The notes under the pieces are model-generated. The model saw nothing but the letters and a program-made list of their open reading frames with translations. It was not told the DNA's origin and did not search any database. From Hedera helix (taxonomy: Eukaryota > Streptophyta > Magnoliopsida > Apiales > Araliaceae), in assembly GCA_947179155.2 (NCBI GenBank), contig OX359287.1, positions 778,501 through 842,500 on the forward strand: 64,000 nucleotides of DNA, written 5' to 3'. The first letter of the stretch is position 1. Each line of letters starts with the position of its first letter. Of this stretch, positions 11,923 to 26,143 are shown in pieces. Made by a program: the position numbers and the translations under genes.

Positions 11923-13295
11923 TTAAATTAGTAAATGAACAAGCACTAAGTTGTATTTCTAAAATAATTTCTTAAAATGTGTTGGCAAAGATATTAAGGT
12001 CAGTTGAAAGCAAAATTATGTAATTCTATTTTTGGGTATTTTTTTTTTAAAAAGTTATTTTTATAAGTACATTCTCACATGAGTGTCAAATTGTGAGACC
12101 AATTTACTATTTATTTTAAAGGAAACTTGTGAAACTATTATTTTTACTTGTAAAAATATCAATTAATTTTTTAAAATACAACAAGCTCACCAACCCCGTG
12201 TAAAGTATGGGGGCATGAATAATGATTTATTATGTTATTATTAATATAATCAATTAAGTGTATAAAAAAATTCATTAGGATTTTGAGAAAATAATTACAG
12301 TTATTAAATTATTAAATATTTATTTAGATAATCATTATTGAATTTTATATTGTTAGTTCCGATCAATTATCAAGCTAAACATCTAAATGAAATGTATTTT
12401 TTTTATTTGGTAATGATTACGAGAAAATAATTATTTTTATTTTATTTAAGTTTATAATAAAAATTCTATATTAATGTTTATATTAACAAAATTTGTTTGA
12501 ATTCTAATCTTAATAGAACTATAAAACTCCTGTTTTAATGAATTTTAATTTTGATATGATAATTAGTTAGTAATAAATTTACTATATTTTTTAAAACTAA
12601 TTTTATAGGAGTATTTATTATATTTAAAAAAAACCACATGTAGTAGTAATATATTTAATCGTACAATTTGGTAGAATTTCAAGCTTTAATGAATTTAATA
12701 ATAAAATTCTAGGATAATATTAACATAATTAAAATATATTATCTTACTTAAAATTCTTGTAGAGGTTTTTATTTTTTTAATTTTATATTGAGATATAAAA
12801 ACAAAAATACCTTCTTTTACTTTAATTAAGCAATTTTTTTTCTTATTCTTTATAAATTTGGATAGTATTTAGTTATTATAAATTTAAATAGTACTTTTAT
12901 TAATTTGAATAGAAAATAAAAAAGTTTAGCAAAAAATTAGTAAAATTAAGTTCGTATTTTTAATTATATAATTGATTTGAAAAAATACATTAAACAAATA
13001 TGTTTATTATATGAGAGTAATTTAAATTTGAGAATAAACTATATTCGAGTTTTACATTATTTAATAACAACCTATCCTCTTGAATTCCAATTCCTCTCTC
13101 CTCACTGGCATCAGATTGCCTGAACATTCATTTAAGCTGAAGCTGCTGTAACTGGGCCACCAGTGAAGAAATATTGTGCCGTAATGGGTTTGATCCATAT
13201 TCAGCCCGTTTACGACTCCCGTAGAAATATGTAAACACATAAATACAATCCCCTCTATAGGATTCCCGCTGAAACTAAGTTCTCTCCTCTTCGCC
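11923..13295. other. Intergenic region before GAUT3: AT-rich sequence, then presumed promoter and 5' leader
   Basis: 11923-13040 is extremely AT-rich with no coding or repeat structure that I can support. From about 13060 the composition becomes balanced up to the ATG at 13296, which fits a promoter/5' UTR. No TATA box was assigned. Confidence 0.45.
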
Positions 13296-15016
13296 ATGAA
13301 ACCTCGTTCTAGAAGATTACAGATATCCGTATCTCGGAAGACCATTTTCATCTTCCTGGTAAATGCTTCTCATCTCCTCCCTTTGCTTTTTAGTTATTAC
13401 TTTTGCATCTCTTTGTCCGACCATTTAAACTTATGCTACTTGACTTATAATTTCATATTCATTCTGGGGTTGGGTTGGCCGACAGGGTTTTAGATGCAAG
13501 TTGAATTTTGATCCTTAGATCTGTCAGAAATAACGAATAAGCTATTATAGGTTTAATTTGTCAATTACGATTTCTGATCATGCTCGGTGCATTGCACTAG
13601 GTATTACATATTTTGCCTCCCAATGTTTATTCTTGATTAATAATTGAAATCAATATTCTTTGTGGCTCATAGCTATTGAGTGGGTTCATATTTAATTGCA
13701 TTTTGTTTCTTAGCTTGTCCGCAAATGTACATCCGATCACTTTGTCATGCAGCTCTTACTCGGGCCATACTTGGTACTTAACCTAAGAAGTGCAAGTGCA
13801 TTTAACTAAAATCATTACCATAGCAATTGATATAATAATTCGATGGTAACAAAGAGAAAAAGAAGAATAAAATAAAGCTAGGCTTTAAGTTTAGAGCAAT
13901 GGTATGGTTCTTGGAGAATTAATGCCAGGTGCACCTGAATAGTGTACTGCAGTGAGTATCACTGTTCGTGCTACAGTGCACTTTCTGGGTGTTCAGGGTA
14001 ATATTTCCCGGGTGCCATAGATTTATTATTAAGGCTTTATAGGAGTAAGATGTACTAGTGCATACATACATACATAAACATATGCACACACACAGACACA
14101 CCCACTGTGTCAGAGAGTGTAATTTAGATGGTACATTTGAAGCTTCATAAAATATGATAGCATGACTTTTCAAATGGGATTTTTGTTTCAGATGTCCAAA
14201 ACAAAAACAAGGACATGCAAATTGGAATGGAAGGGAAAAACAATAGTGTTAGGCTTTGAGTTTAATGTCTTGTAGGAGTATGATGTCCTATTACATACAT
14301 ATATTTCTACACGTATAGAAATATGTTTAATTTAGATGTTCCTATTGTGAGTGTTTGATTTGAATGGTACATTTGAAGTATCATAAAATCTGATAGCATG
14401 ATTTTTCAAATGTGATTCTTATTTTCAGACATCCAAAACAAAATAGAAGGGCTCGTAAATTGAAATGGAAGGGATATCCATTCTCTTGAAAGTTGCTGGA
14501 ATTCTTTTAAATTAAAATTCACATCCAAATCAAATGTATATAAAACAGTAGGCAATGTTCCCCCCTGTATCTCTGCACTTCTTATTTTTTCAAGCCCTTG
14601 TAATGTTTTAGTTTCATAAGAGGTTTTGTTAAATTAGTTTGCTGCCCCTATTACTTTCTTTTGAATTTTCTATAGAGTTGTGACCTATGATTTAATTATG
14701 TATTAGCTTTCCCATTTACGTACACTCTTATACTTCTACACGTTTCTATACAGGTCATGACTCATATTACTCTAGTCGGAGCAGATATTTCAGATACTTT
14801 ATCAGTGTAAGATAAGCATCTCAATTTTTCACATAAATGGGTCTGAATCTTACATGTATGCATGTGCACGAATGATAAAGATAGTTGCAGGATTGTTATA
14901 TGTGAATGGTTCACATAATTCGCTATGTTTTGACTGCATGTCACACTTTTTTCAGTCAAAGAGACCTCAAAGGATCTTGGCCCTCGTTTGATTGTCCACA
15001 ATGTATCGGCAGAAAG
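13296..15016 (+). CDS. GAUT3: Tentative 5' exons 1-3 of the GAUT3-like gene
   Basis: Exon 1 (13296-13358) begins with an ATG and gives 21 residues, basic then hydrophobic. Exon 2 (14754-14806) follows TTTCTATACAG and ends before GTAAGA. Exon 3 (14956-15016) follows CTTTTTTCAG and ends before GTTCTT. With these choices the phase runs unbroken into exon 4, and total length (690 aa) is close to the roughly 680 aa I recall for Arabidopsis GAUT3. Weak points are the poor third donor and a different frame of exon 3 that also looks protein-like (KETSKDLGPRLIVHN). That frame would need another first intron or an extra exon. Transcript data would settle it. Confidence 0.5.
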
Positions 15017-18000
15017 GTTCTTCCCTTTATCTTCTTTTGTAGACAGTATTGCACGTTAATATCATTACTTGTTAAGTTACATTGATTTAGAATTTTAAGC
15101 TATTATTGGATCAGTGGTGTGACAATGTATATCATTCTTCAACTATACCCCTCACCTGCTACCTTTACTTGCAATTAGAGTGATAAATCAGGAAGCATTC
15201 TAATGCATGAATAGAATGCTGGCAGAATATAGTTACTGTGCAAATATAAGACGGGCATGCAAGCAGGAAGAGTTGAAGACTTTCCTAAGAAATTCCCTGT
15301 ACCTGTTTACGTTGCTAATCCTCTTAAAGCTTAACCAATTAGCAAATGCATAAAAGAGTGTATGTTTCTCCCTCCATCTTAACTCAATTGATGGGCATTA
15401 CTTAACTTTTAACACCTAGTTTAAGAAACAAGAAAAAGTACTTGACCAAGGCTTTAAATTGCTTCCTATTATACCCAAAGCAATACATTGATAAATGGAC
15501 TCATTGTGCAAAGTCGCGGTAGCTACTTAGGTTGTGAAATTTTACTCTCTTTTTTTACCTTGGATTCGGTTTTGGGTAGTACACACCATTACACTATTAA
15601 GAGCTTCAAATTTTTTTAAAAAAATTATGAATTTTTTTATAAATAATAAGAATAAATTAGATAAACACTAAAACACCAGCTAGTACACATAGCATTGTAC
15701 AAATAATAATTCAGAGTGATCACAGACGTCTCGTATGTTTGTCCAATGCTATATTGCATAATAATTAAGACTCTAGAAAGAGTACATAAATAGTTATAAA
15801 TTATTCCTTCCCTTACTCATCCTCTACAATCCTCTTCATGTTTGTCAGCATTAGGCAGAGGTCGAGCAAGGAATTTATGTTAGTAATTACATATACATAT
15901 TTTATTTATTTATTATTATTTTTTGACAAGTTAGTATGCACATATACATATTTTATTTATTATTATTATTTGATAAGTTAGTATGTATGCATACATATTT
16001 TATTATTATTTTGGATAAATTAGTATGTACATATACATATTTATTTATGGAGTATTATTATTTTTGATAAGTTAAATGTATAAATATACATATTTTATGT
16101 ATTTTGTTACTCACTATGTTCCACAGAAAGATCCCATTGTTTGATAATATTATTATAACTATTATTACTTTATCTGTTCCACAATTGGATTCCCATTTGT
16201 CGATTTTTTGTTAAATCAGTATTTCACATTGATTTCTCTGTCACTTCGTTTTTTCACTATTACACCATTATTTTTCAGCATTACAGCAACATTTTGCCTA
16301 TACGAAGCCTTTACATTGATAAAGTTTGAAATTACAACTCGTTATTGAATCATTGATATGTGCAATAGGGTCACGTAATATCTTCCAAAATAGAAAGAGT
16401 GTAACTAAATTCAGAATGATGTATAGTATGTAATAACACTTTTAACCGGTGCAAATATTGATAGATGATTATTATTATTTTTTGACTGAACCTTGTCATT
16501 TTTGTAAAATTTTTGCAGTTATAGAGATAATTGTGTAATCTTTAGCACAAGCTTAGTTTAAGGAAATTAGGTATTGGAACACACTATTTTTTTTACTAGG
16601 ATTTCCTGTCAACTTCATCTGTACTCTTTTGCAGCCTTGGGTTCTTGGTATCTTAAAGAATGTTTTTACAACTTTATAAGCAGTTTTATTCCCTTGTTTA
16701 AGCTTTCCATTCCAATCCCGTAAGAAGGTGCCACATTTCAATTTCAGATTAGAAGGCACTTATGTGGTAATCAGTGAATGTATTCATGGTCCCTCCCCTT
16801 CTTTTTTATTACCACAGGATGAGGTGGGAGTTGAGTACACGTTTGTGCCATATCATTCATAGGGTGGCAGGTTGGAGTTGGCATAAAAAAAAATGACTGT
16901 AAGAGTTCTCTCTTAAAATTAGGCAAGAATATATTTAGGCCTTTGCCCATTGGTATATTTGAAAATGAATAGTAGGGCTGTAAACGGATATACAGTAGTA
17001 TCCGTATCCGAAAAATTAATATCCTATTCGTATTTGTATTCGGTATTTGGTGGATTTTAAAAATACTATCTGTATTCGGTACTCAAAATAATGTCCGAAT
17101 ACGGATAATATCCGTTTCCATTTATTTTATTCGAATAAACAAATTATTCGAATATTCGGATACCGAATTCGTTTATCAATTACTTAATAAAAAAATTTAT
17201 TCAAATTATTTACAAAAAATTAAAAGAAAAAATTGAATAATTACTAATCACCATTTAAAGTTTGTCAAGCACGTCATCATTGATCAAAAAAATTAATCAA
17301 AATTTAAACATCTTAGATAAAGTATTAAATTAACCGCATTTTCAATGAAAATTGAAAAATAATACTAATTTATCATTCACTCTTGTTCTCGCACATAAAT
17401 TTTGAAAATAAAATATTTGTAACAAACTAATAATTATAATTTTGTTCTTGTAGTATATACTTTTCTTGTTAAATGATACATTTTAGATATTTTACACTTT
17501 ACAATAGTAAAAATATATTAATTAAAGACTAAAATACTATTTGCACCCTAAACTTTACATGTCAAACACTTGTCACACCCCAAACTTTAAAAGGTCGACA
17601 CTTGAACTCCCAACTTCTACTTTTAGTTTTAAGTTGCACCTTTCAAACTTTTAACCGGTCACTTTTGACCGGGAATGGAGCACGTGTGACTTTTATAGGG
17701 GCAATTTGGGTCATTTCAGTTTCTCCTTCACCATTATTCGCACTCATCTCTATCAATTTCACAGCCACGGTGGTGGGTTTTGATCTCTTCTCTCTACCAA
17801 CGGAGGGGTCATCGGGGATGAAGGCAGCAGCGGTGTAGACTTTAGTGGGGTGGGGCGAGGGGGTGGGATCGATGATTACGATGGGTTTCTTTACCACATA
17901 AAGGTCGTTGTTATCCCTAATCTCATGTACAACAATAGATAATGTGATTTAGGTCGGAAATTGATGACCAAATAATGAACTGGTAGTGGTAATTCAATAA

Positions 18001-21000
18001 GAAAGATTAATAAAAACTAGGGTGATCTAACCGCAGGAGAACCACTACCCCTAGAGTTTCCCAACCAATAATTAGGATAATCTCAGAGTTAATAATTAAA
18101 AGCGTAAATAATATGAGTACACAATCTGTTTAAATAGGCTACCAAAACCCTAATCTGATGATAATAGTAATAAAGACACAAATACCCTTACTAATGGAAA
18201 TAAAAATAAAACAATCCCATAAATAACTAAATACATCAAGTCCTTAAATAAAAACATCATGTGAGCTGCAAACTGATTCCCATCATTTCTCCCCTACTAG
18301 AAACAATTATGCTACGTCGAAAGGAAACGGTCATAACGCTCCAACAAGGCGGGATCAATGCGATAGAACTCATCCCTGCTAATGCATATGCAATCACTAT
18401 GAGGTTTATCTCGCCACTTCACCCAAAACTGGCGGTACTCTCTGCGCCTGGTCAACAGAACTCTCTCGTCTAACACATCCTCAATGCCATCTGTTGTATA
18501 CTGTGAAGAAACAAGAGGAGGTGCAGGTGGAAAAGGTAATGAAGGAACAATGATAGGCTCAACAAGGTTAGCAGAAGATGAAGAAATAGAAGGAGTCGAA
18601 GGTCCATGATAAGGAGTAAGATCAGTAACATTAAATACAGGATCAATACCTATATCACTAGGAAGATCTAACTCATAAGCATTAGCACTAACCTTCTTTT
18701 TAACTTGAAATGGACCCATCCTCTTAGCATGCACTTTCTTCCAAGTGCCTGGAGGTAACCTCTCGACATGATATTGAAGCATCACCTGATCATTCTCATT
18801 AAACTCTTGGTACCTGCGATGAACATCTACAGCAGACTTGTAATTTTCATTGCTTAAGTTAATTTTCTTTCTTATCTCAGCATGCAAATCATGAATATGT
18901 CGTGCAAAAGTCTTAGTAGACTCACTAGACCTATATGCAGGGGGAAATGGTACCAAATCAATAGGCTTCCTAGGCTGATAACCCGTGTAAATCTGAAATG
19001 GACTTGCCCCAGTAAAGCGATTAACCGAACTATTATATGCAAACTCAGTCATAGGTAAAACCCTATTCCAACTAGACACGTGATCTCCTACAAGACACCG
19101 TATCAAATCACCTAGACTTCTATTAACTACCTCAGTTTGACCGTCAGTTTGGGGGTGATATGCAGTGAAAAATTTAAGCGTGGTGTTTAGTTTCTTCCAC
19201 AGGGTCTTCCAAAAATAACTCATGAACTTTACGTCCCTATCAGAAACTATAGACAAAGGTAAACCACGTAGTCTAACAACCTCACTAAAGAAAAGTGACG
19301 CAATGTGTGAAGCATCATTGGTTTTGTTGCAGGGAATAAAATGGGCCATTTTAGAAACGGTCCACTACAACAAAAACAGAATCATGACCTCTAGAAGTCT
19401 GTGGTATTCCTAAGATAAAATCCATATTAATATCCTCACATGGTATATGAGGTACTGGTAAAGGCATGTACAACCCCGTGTTTTGCTTCTGACCCTTTGC
19501 AGTTTGACATGTGCGACACTCGAAAACAATTCGAGCTACATCCCTCTTGAGGCTAGGCCAAAAGAACCTGTCCTCCACGATGGCAATAGTCTTATCCACG
19601 TCCAAAATGACCTGCAATCCCACCCGCATACAATTCCCAAACTAAATGCTCACTCATTAACGTATTAGGGATACACAAGCAGTTGCCCTTGAAAAGATAC
19701 CCATCATGGATATGAAAATCGCCTGTAGAAGGTATACTAGGGCTCTGTAGGTTAGAATATATGACTCTAAAATGGGGACAAGAAGGGTATTCATGAATAA
19801 TTCGCTCAAATCCTATAATCTTCACACTCAAGGTCTTAAGGAGAACGTATCCCCTACTCAATGCATCAGCTGCCTTGTTTTCTACCCCTCGACAATGCTT
19901 AAGGACAAAAGAGTAATCCTGAAGAAACTCAACCCATCTAGCGTGTCAATGACTCAACTTCTTTTGGGAGTTTATATATTGAAGCGCTTGATGGTCGGAG
20001 TACAAGACAAACTCCTCCAATACCTAAGCGCTTAAACTACTGCATAAAACTCCCTATCATAGGTGGAATATCTCTGTCGGGCCTCATTTAGTTTCTCGCT
20101 AAAGAACGCAATAGGATGACCCTCTTGATTAAGAACTCCCCCTATACCTACGCCTGATGCCTCACATGCTACCTCAAAAACTTTCTCAAAATCTGGTAGC
20201 ACAAGGACAGCTGCCTGTGTCATCCTATCTTTAATCTCCACAAAGGCTTTAGCGACTGATTTAGACCAAACAAACTCTCATTTCTTTAGGCAATCAGTGA
20301 TAGGAGCCATAATGGTACTAAATCCTCTAATGAACCTCCTATAGAAAGTGGCAATAACATGGAAACTTCTAGCTCATGTATGTTAGAAGGTTCTGGCCAC
20401 TTCTTAATAGCCTTGAGCTTTTCAGGGTCAGCAGAAACTCCATCTTTGGAGACAACAAACCCGAGAAATATGACTGATTCCTGTACAAAAGAACACTTCT
20501 TCAAATTGATATAAAATTTTTTATGCCGAAGTGTTGTCAAAACTTGACACAAGTGAAGCATGTGCTCATTTCAGGTATTGCTATAAATGAGGATGTCGTC
20601 AAAATAGACCACTACCAACTTGCCAATAAAAGGCCGTAACACCTGATTCATAACTCGCATAAACATGCTAGGTGCATTGGTTAGGCCAAAGGGTAAGACT
20701 AACCACGCATACAAACTGTCACTCGTCTTAAATGCAGTTTTCCATTCATTTCCTTCACGGATGCGGACCTGGTGATATCCACTCCGTAGATCTATTTTGG
20801 TGAACACTCGAGATCCACTCATCATATCTAGCATGTCACCAAGCCTAGGTATGGAAAACCTATACTTGATCGTGATCTTATTGATGGCTCGACTGTCACA
20901 ACACATCCAGCCTTTGGGGTAAATAAGGTTGCTACAACACAAGGCTCAAACTCTCCCGCACAAAGCCCTTACCCAACAATTCTCCTACTTGTCGTCTCAT

Positions 21001-24000
21001 CTCCTTCTGCTTCGTAGGATTCATCTTATAATAGAGTAGGTTAAGCAAAAAAGACCCCGATACAAGGTCTATAACATGTTGAACATCTCTAAGGGGTGGT
21101 AATCCACTCGGTAGCTCGCTAGGCATAACATCGACAAACTCATGGAGAATCTGCCTAACATTACTAGGTACATCACTAGTGCTCCCCTTAGGAACCTCCC
21201 TAACCTCTCTAGCCACAGCAACATATATAACCTTGGTCTCTTTTATGCTTTTTTCAAATTCCTTCTTACTAAGGATATGAAGAGACTTTGTTGGTTGCAC
21301 AGGTGTGTTGTTTTCCTTCGGTTGCTCCTTTGATGACATTCGGGGCCTAATAGGTGCCAAGGAAATTTTCTTTCCGTTGTGTGTGAACACATGAATTTGA
21401 CCTCCCATAATGTGTCACATCATGATCATATAGCCAAGGTTGCTCTAAAAGAATATGCGCAACATCCATGGGAAGGACATCACACCAAATCTTCTCCTCA
21501 TAACCCTCTAGGTGGATCGGTACTAGACACCTCTGTGACACATGAATAGATGTCTTATTGACCCAAACGACACTATATGGCTAAGGATGTGGCTCTGTCT
21601 TTAGCTTCAATCGCTCCACAACTGTCTTGGCAACCACATTCAAACAACTTCCCTCATCAATGATCACTTTGGAGGAGGCACCGCCACCTCTGCTATACGT
21701 CTGAAGAACCTCCCTAACCTCTCTAGCCACAGTAACATATACAACATTGGTCTCTTTTATGCTTTTTTCAAATTCCTTCTTACTAAGGATATGAAGAGAC
21801 TTTGTTGGTTGCACAGGTGTGTTGTTTTCCTTTGGTTGCTCCTTTGATGACATTTGGGGCCTAATAGGTGCCAAGGAAATTTTCTATCCGTTGTGTGTGA
21901 ACACATGAATTTGACCTCCCATAATGTGTCACATCATGATCATATAGCCAAGGTTGCCCTAAAAGAATATGCACATTCATGGGAAGGACATCACACCAAA
22001 TCTTCTCCTCATAACTCTCTAGGTGGATCGGTACTAGACATCTCCGTGACACAAGAATAGATGTCTTATTGACCCAAGCGACACTATATGGGTAAGGGTC
22101 AACCTCTGCCTTTATCTTCAATCGCTCCACAGCTGTCTTGGCAACCACATTCAAACAACTTCCCCCATCAATGATCACTTTGGAAGAGACACCGCCACCT
22201 CTGCTATACGTCTGAAATATAGTCGTTCTCTTCCAATCATCTGTCTTCTTAGGATTAGCGATAATGCACCTCATGACATTTAAGATCTGGTCAATATGTT
22301 TGAGGTGCGCATCAGCTTCCTCATCCTCTGTACAATACTCCCCTTCCACCTCATCTTCTTATGGATCCCCCTCCTCTTCTAGTCCCTCATGCATCACTCC
22401 CACTCGATTTTTGTTCAAGCACTCAAAAGGATTTATGGCCAAGCTCTCCACAGAAGTAACGCCTCCCTCGGCCACTCTCTGTAGGTTTGGGTGTTAGAGC
22501 ACCATTCCCTTGTCTAGGGTCTCTACTTAGTCCATTAACTGTGTTACTCGCCCTAGAAGTAGTTTGGGATGCAGAAAATGACCTACCTTGTGGGGCACTA
22601 CGACCACTAAATTGGTTCGGATAAGAGGTCACTCTTCGAGAAGAGGATCTTTTCAGATGGTACTCATGGTCTAAAGCAGCTTGATAAGCATCATCTAGGG
22701 AAGTAAGTTAGAGGGGATAGATCTGAGACTGAATATCGTCTCTCATCCCATTTCTAAACCTAGAGATAGTCATCCTAAGATCCTCAACAAGCTTGCAACG
22801 CTCCATCAACTCCCTATACTTACTGATTTAGTCAGAGACAGACAAATTGCCTTGTCTCACACTGTTCAACTAGTCACACATCCTATCTTTATGGCCAATG
22901 GGGAGGTAATATTTTCGGAAACGGGCTTTCATCTCTGCCTAATGTGTAATGGGCGGCTTTCTCAAACGCTCAAGGTCTCTCTCAACACTAACCCAATACA
23001 GATTCGCTTGTTTAACTATCTTCATTTTTGCATAGCAAACCCTACACTCATTGGACATGGAATACCAATCAAAAAAATTCTCCATACTGGACAACCAATC
23101 AATGAAGGCGTTAGGGTCAAATCTACCGTCAAACTCAGGGGCGTCAACCTTGATTTTCCTAGTGTCATCCTCATAGGCTCGATCATAATGGCCTGCATTC
23201 TTAGGTCCACGATAGCCATAATCTCTAGGCTCAGGGTAGCCATAGTCTCTTCGATCATCATACCCCATGTCTCGGTTCCTACGGTCTCGTGGTTCGAGGT
23301 GTTCTATGTGTCTAGGTCCATAGTATTCCCAATGTCTATGCTGATTAGGATCCCTTTCGGGAACCTCATCATGAACTGGATTGTCCTCATGCCCTCTATT
23401 TTCTTCGAGTTCTATTCTAGGCTCAACTATAGGTCGTGCTTGCTCAAGGACTTGAACCCTATTAGTCAACGTTGTCATATGAATTTCCAAGTTAGTCATT
23501 TTAGTCAATAATTGGTTGAGTGTATCTTCTATGGGCATGCCATATTGGGTTCCATTACGGGTCGTCATGATGCAAATGCAAACTAAGATAGTTATAAATT
23601 AATTATAGCACTTAAATTAATAATCTAATGCAACTTTAATTGCAGTTTCGAAAATATCAACAATCAAGACTTAATGATGTTCAACTAGTAGGAATACTAT
23701 GCAATTTAAGAAAAATAAATCCAAACGAGTTTTCAAAAATTTTAGTGTTGTGCAATGAGTATAAAAAATCCAAGTGATTAAAGTACGAATTCTATATTTG
23801 AAAAAAAAAAATTAGATTAACTTTTGTATGCTTTTTTATTTTTTTTGGGACCTAACTGAACTGAAAGTACGAAACAGGGGTTAACATGCAAATATTGGAT
23901 AGTTCAGGGCTGATCCAGGAAAATTTTAGGGGTTGTAATGTAGGTTTGTAAACTGCAACATAATATTTAATTGGAGAAGTAAACTATGGGATACTAAGAG

Positions 24001-26092
24001 GTAATTATACGAAGATATGTTTTAAACGCAAAATCAGACGATTTAGGAAACAATCAGCTTGAAAGGAACAAGGGTTACCTAACTTTTCTTTTTCAATCAC
24101 AGTAGACACGCAGTGCAACGACGATACAGAGAGAGAGAGAGAGGGGGGTCGATTTAGCTCGGTGGTAATAGTGACAAGGTCAGAGATGGTAGAAATAGCA
24201 ATGGACAACGGTGAGGTCAGAGGCGCCGAAGGTCGGAGATGGCGCTACGATCGGCGACGGCAGCAAGTACGTCTTCTACTCTTTCTCTTCGTTCTGGTCT
24301 CCTTTCTATTCTCCTCTCCTTCTCAATTTTCTTCGCTTTTTTCGTTGTTGTTTTTGTTCTTCTGATTGGGTGGTGCACTGTGATGATGGGAATGGTGGTC
24401 TGCGATGATGGTTCGGTGATGATGTCGACAAGGATGATGGATGTTGATGTCGACGATGATATGACATTTGCAGGGATGGGTGATGGCTGACAGTAGGAAT
24501 AGTAGTGCCACAGTCGGTGGCTAAGGTTTCAGCAAGATTTTTCGGCGGCTTTCCGACGATGTTCTGGAGATGAGGAATGACGACAGAAGGTGTCCAGGTA
24601 AGGCTCTGATACCACTATGATGTAGGACGGAAATTGATGACCAAATAATGAACTAGTAGTGATAATTCAATAAGAAAGATTAATAAAAACTAGGGTGATT
24701 CAACTGCAGGAGAACCACTACCCCTACAGTTTCTCAACCACAGTAGGGAGAAAAAGTATTGATCGCAATCAATAATTAAGATAATCTCAGAGTTAATAAT
24801 CAATAGTGTAAATATTATGAGTACACAATATGTTTAAATAGGCTACCAAAACCCTAATTTGATGATAATAATAAAAAAGACACAAATACCCTTACTAATG
24901 AAAATAAAAATAAAAATAAAACAATCCCATAAATAACTAAATACATCAAGTCTTTAAATAAAAACATCACGTGAACTGTAACTGATTCCCATCATAATGC
25001 ATAAAAATATAGATAGAAACAAACGCAATTGCACCTCCTATGCTCAACTTTCCAACAATCAAAACAAGAAGCAGTGAAAGAAGAGCAAAGAGAAATAAAA
25101 AAACATCTCTTATCAATCTGTACCCGTTGCTCTGCCACACAAAGGGAAATAGTCCCAACCACAACACAAGTCACAAACACAACAGTATTACCCAATAAAT
25201 AAAACAGAGCAACCAACCAAATTTCCAAAGCCAAATAACCTAGTAGCCTTTATGTTCATTCAATCCAGTACAACTGGTGGACTCTTTAGCCCCAAAATTA
25301 TTCTGGGCAGACCCAAAATCAGTTAAATTCGACGAATGCAAACAAACTTCACCTAGATCCATAAAACCCTCTTCACAACACCCTAAATCAAGAAATCTTC
25401 ACTGCCAAACAAGAAGAAACTGAGCAAAAACTACAAGGATTGAATCTTTATGACAAGATGTCTATCCGGGTTGAAAATTAAACCAATTAAGACCCTAATC
25501 GCGTTGAATATAACCAAATTTATAACCTCTCAAAATCAAAACACTTCTTAAACACATAAACACAAATTTATACAGGTGTTTGATAAAAAAGTAAAAAGGG
25601 GAAAGGTGAGTTCACCTAAAAAAGGAAAAGCAGGAGCTATATATTTAGGAGAGAGAGACTGGAAGTGAAGAGGAGAGAGAAAATGAAGGAGATGAATTGA
25701 AATATTTTATTTAAAGTGATTAGATGATTTTACCCCTAAAACAGGTACTGTTTGAAGTGAAAATCGGGACTCCTAGTTAAAAGTCCTGAGGGTGCAGCTT
25801 AAAATTAAAAATAAAAGTTTGGGGTGCAAGTGTAGACTTTTTAAAGTTTAGGGTGTGACAAGTGTTTAACATGTAAAGTTTGGGGTGCAAATAGTACTTT
25901 AGTCTTAATTAAAATTAAATAAATTTATTTCAATTTTTAATATTTTATTTAAAAGTGTTATTTTCTATTTTCTAAAAGTGAATTGACGTATTTTAAAAAT
26001 TATTTTTGTATGATCGTAAAAACTAATTATTATAAACGTAAGAAAGGTTATTTGAAAAAATTATGTTTACTTAATATATGATGATTGATAAT

Positions 26093-26143
<51 letters not shown>

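Larger units (their letters stand above)
17945..24994 (-). mobile_element. Ty3/gypsy chromovirus-like retrotransposon D, minus strand, decayed
   Basis: Bounded by direct LTRs (17945-18285 and 24618-24994), with a perfect 5-bp target duplication TAATG (17940-17944 and 24995-24999). In element orientation the 5' LTR is the right one, followed by the Met-tRNA primer site; the polypurine tract lies against the left LTR. Order gag, protease, RT, RNase H, integrase fits Ty3/gypsy. Many frameshifts and stops break the ORFs, and an internal 514-bp duplication lies in the protease region. It sits inside the MULE, so it is younger than that element. Confidence 0.93.
17527..25904. mobile_element. Mutator-like (MULE) element with about 125-bp TIRs and perfect 9-bp target duplication
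   Basis: The left terminus GACTAAAATACTATTTGCAC and its mate at the right end (reverse complement GACTAAAGTACTATTTGCAC) stay alignable for about 125 bp (17527-17651 and 25780-25904). TTAATTAAA flanks both sides exactly (17518-17526 and 25905-25913). Long TIRs plus a 9-bp duplication are the hallmark of Mutator superfamily elements. Outside the later gypsy insertion it holds about 1.3 kb without transposase, so it is non-autonomous. The interior near the right end looks like captured gene sequence (separate entry). Confidence 0.85.

Noticed and set aside
13061..13351. 96-codon minus-strand ORF across the GAUT3 start
   Set aside because: Overlaps the first GAUT3 exon and leader in antisense; no recognisable domain.
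16820..16875. Possible extra GAUT3 exon after ATTACCACAG
   Set aside because: Stops appear in two frames and the third has no convincing donor; no resemblance to the GAUT stem region.
22852..23511. 219-codon plus-strand ORF
   Set aside because: Antisense shadow of element D gag (22939-23568, minus strand), which carries real retrotransposon motifs.
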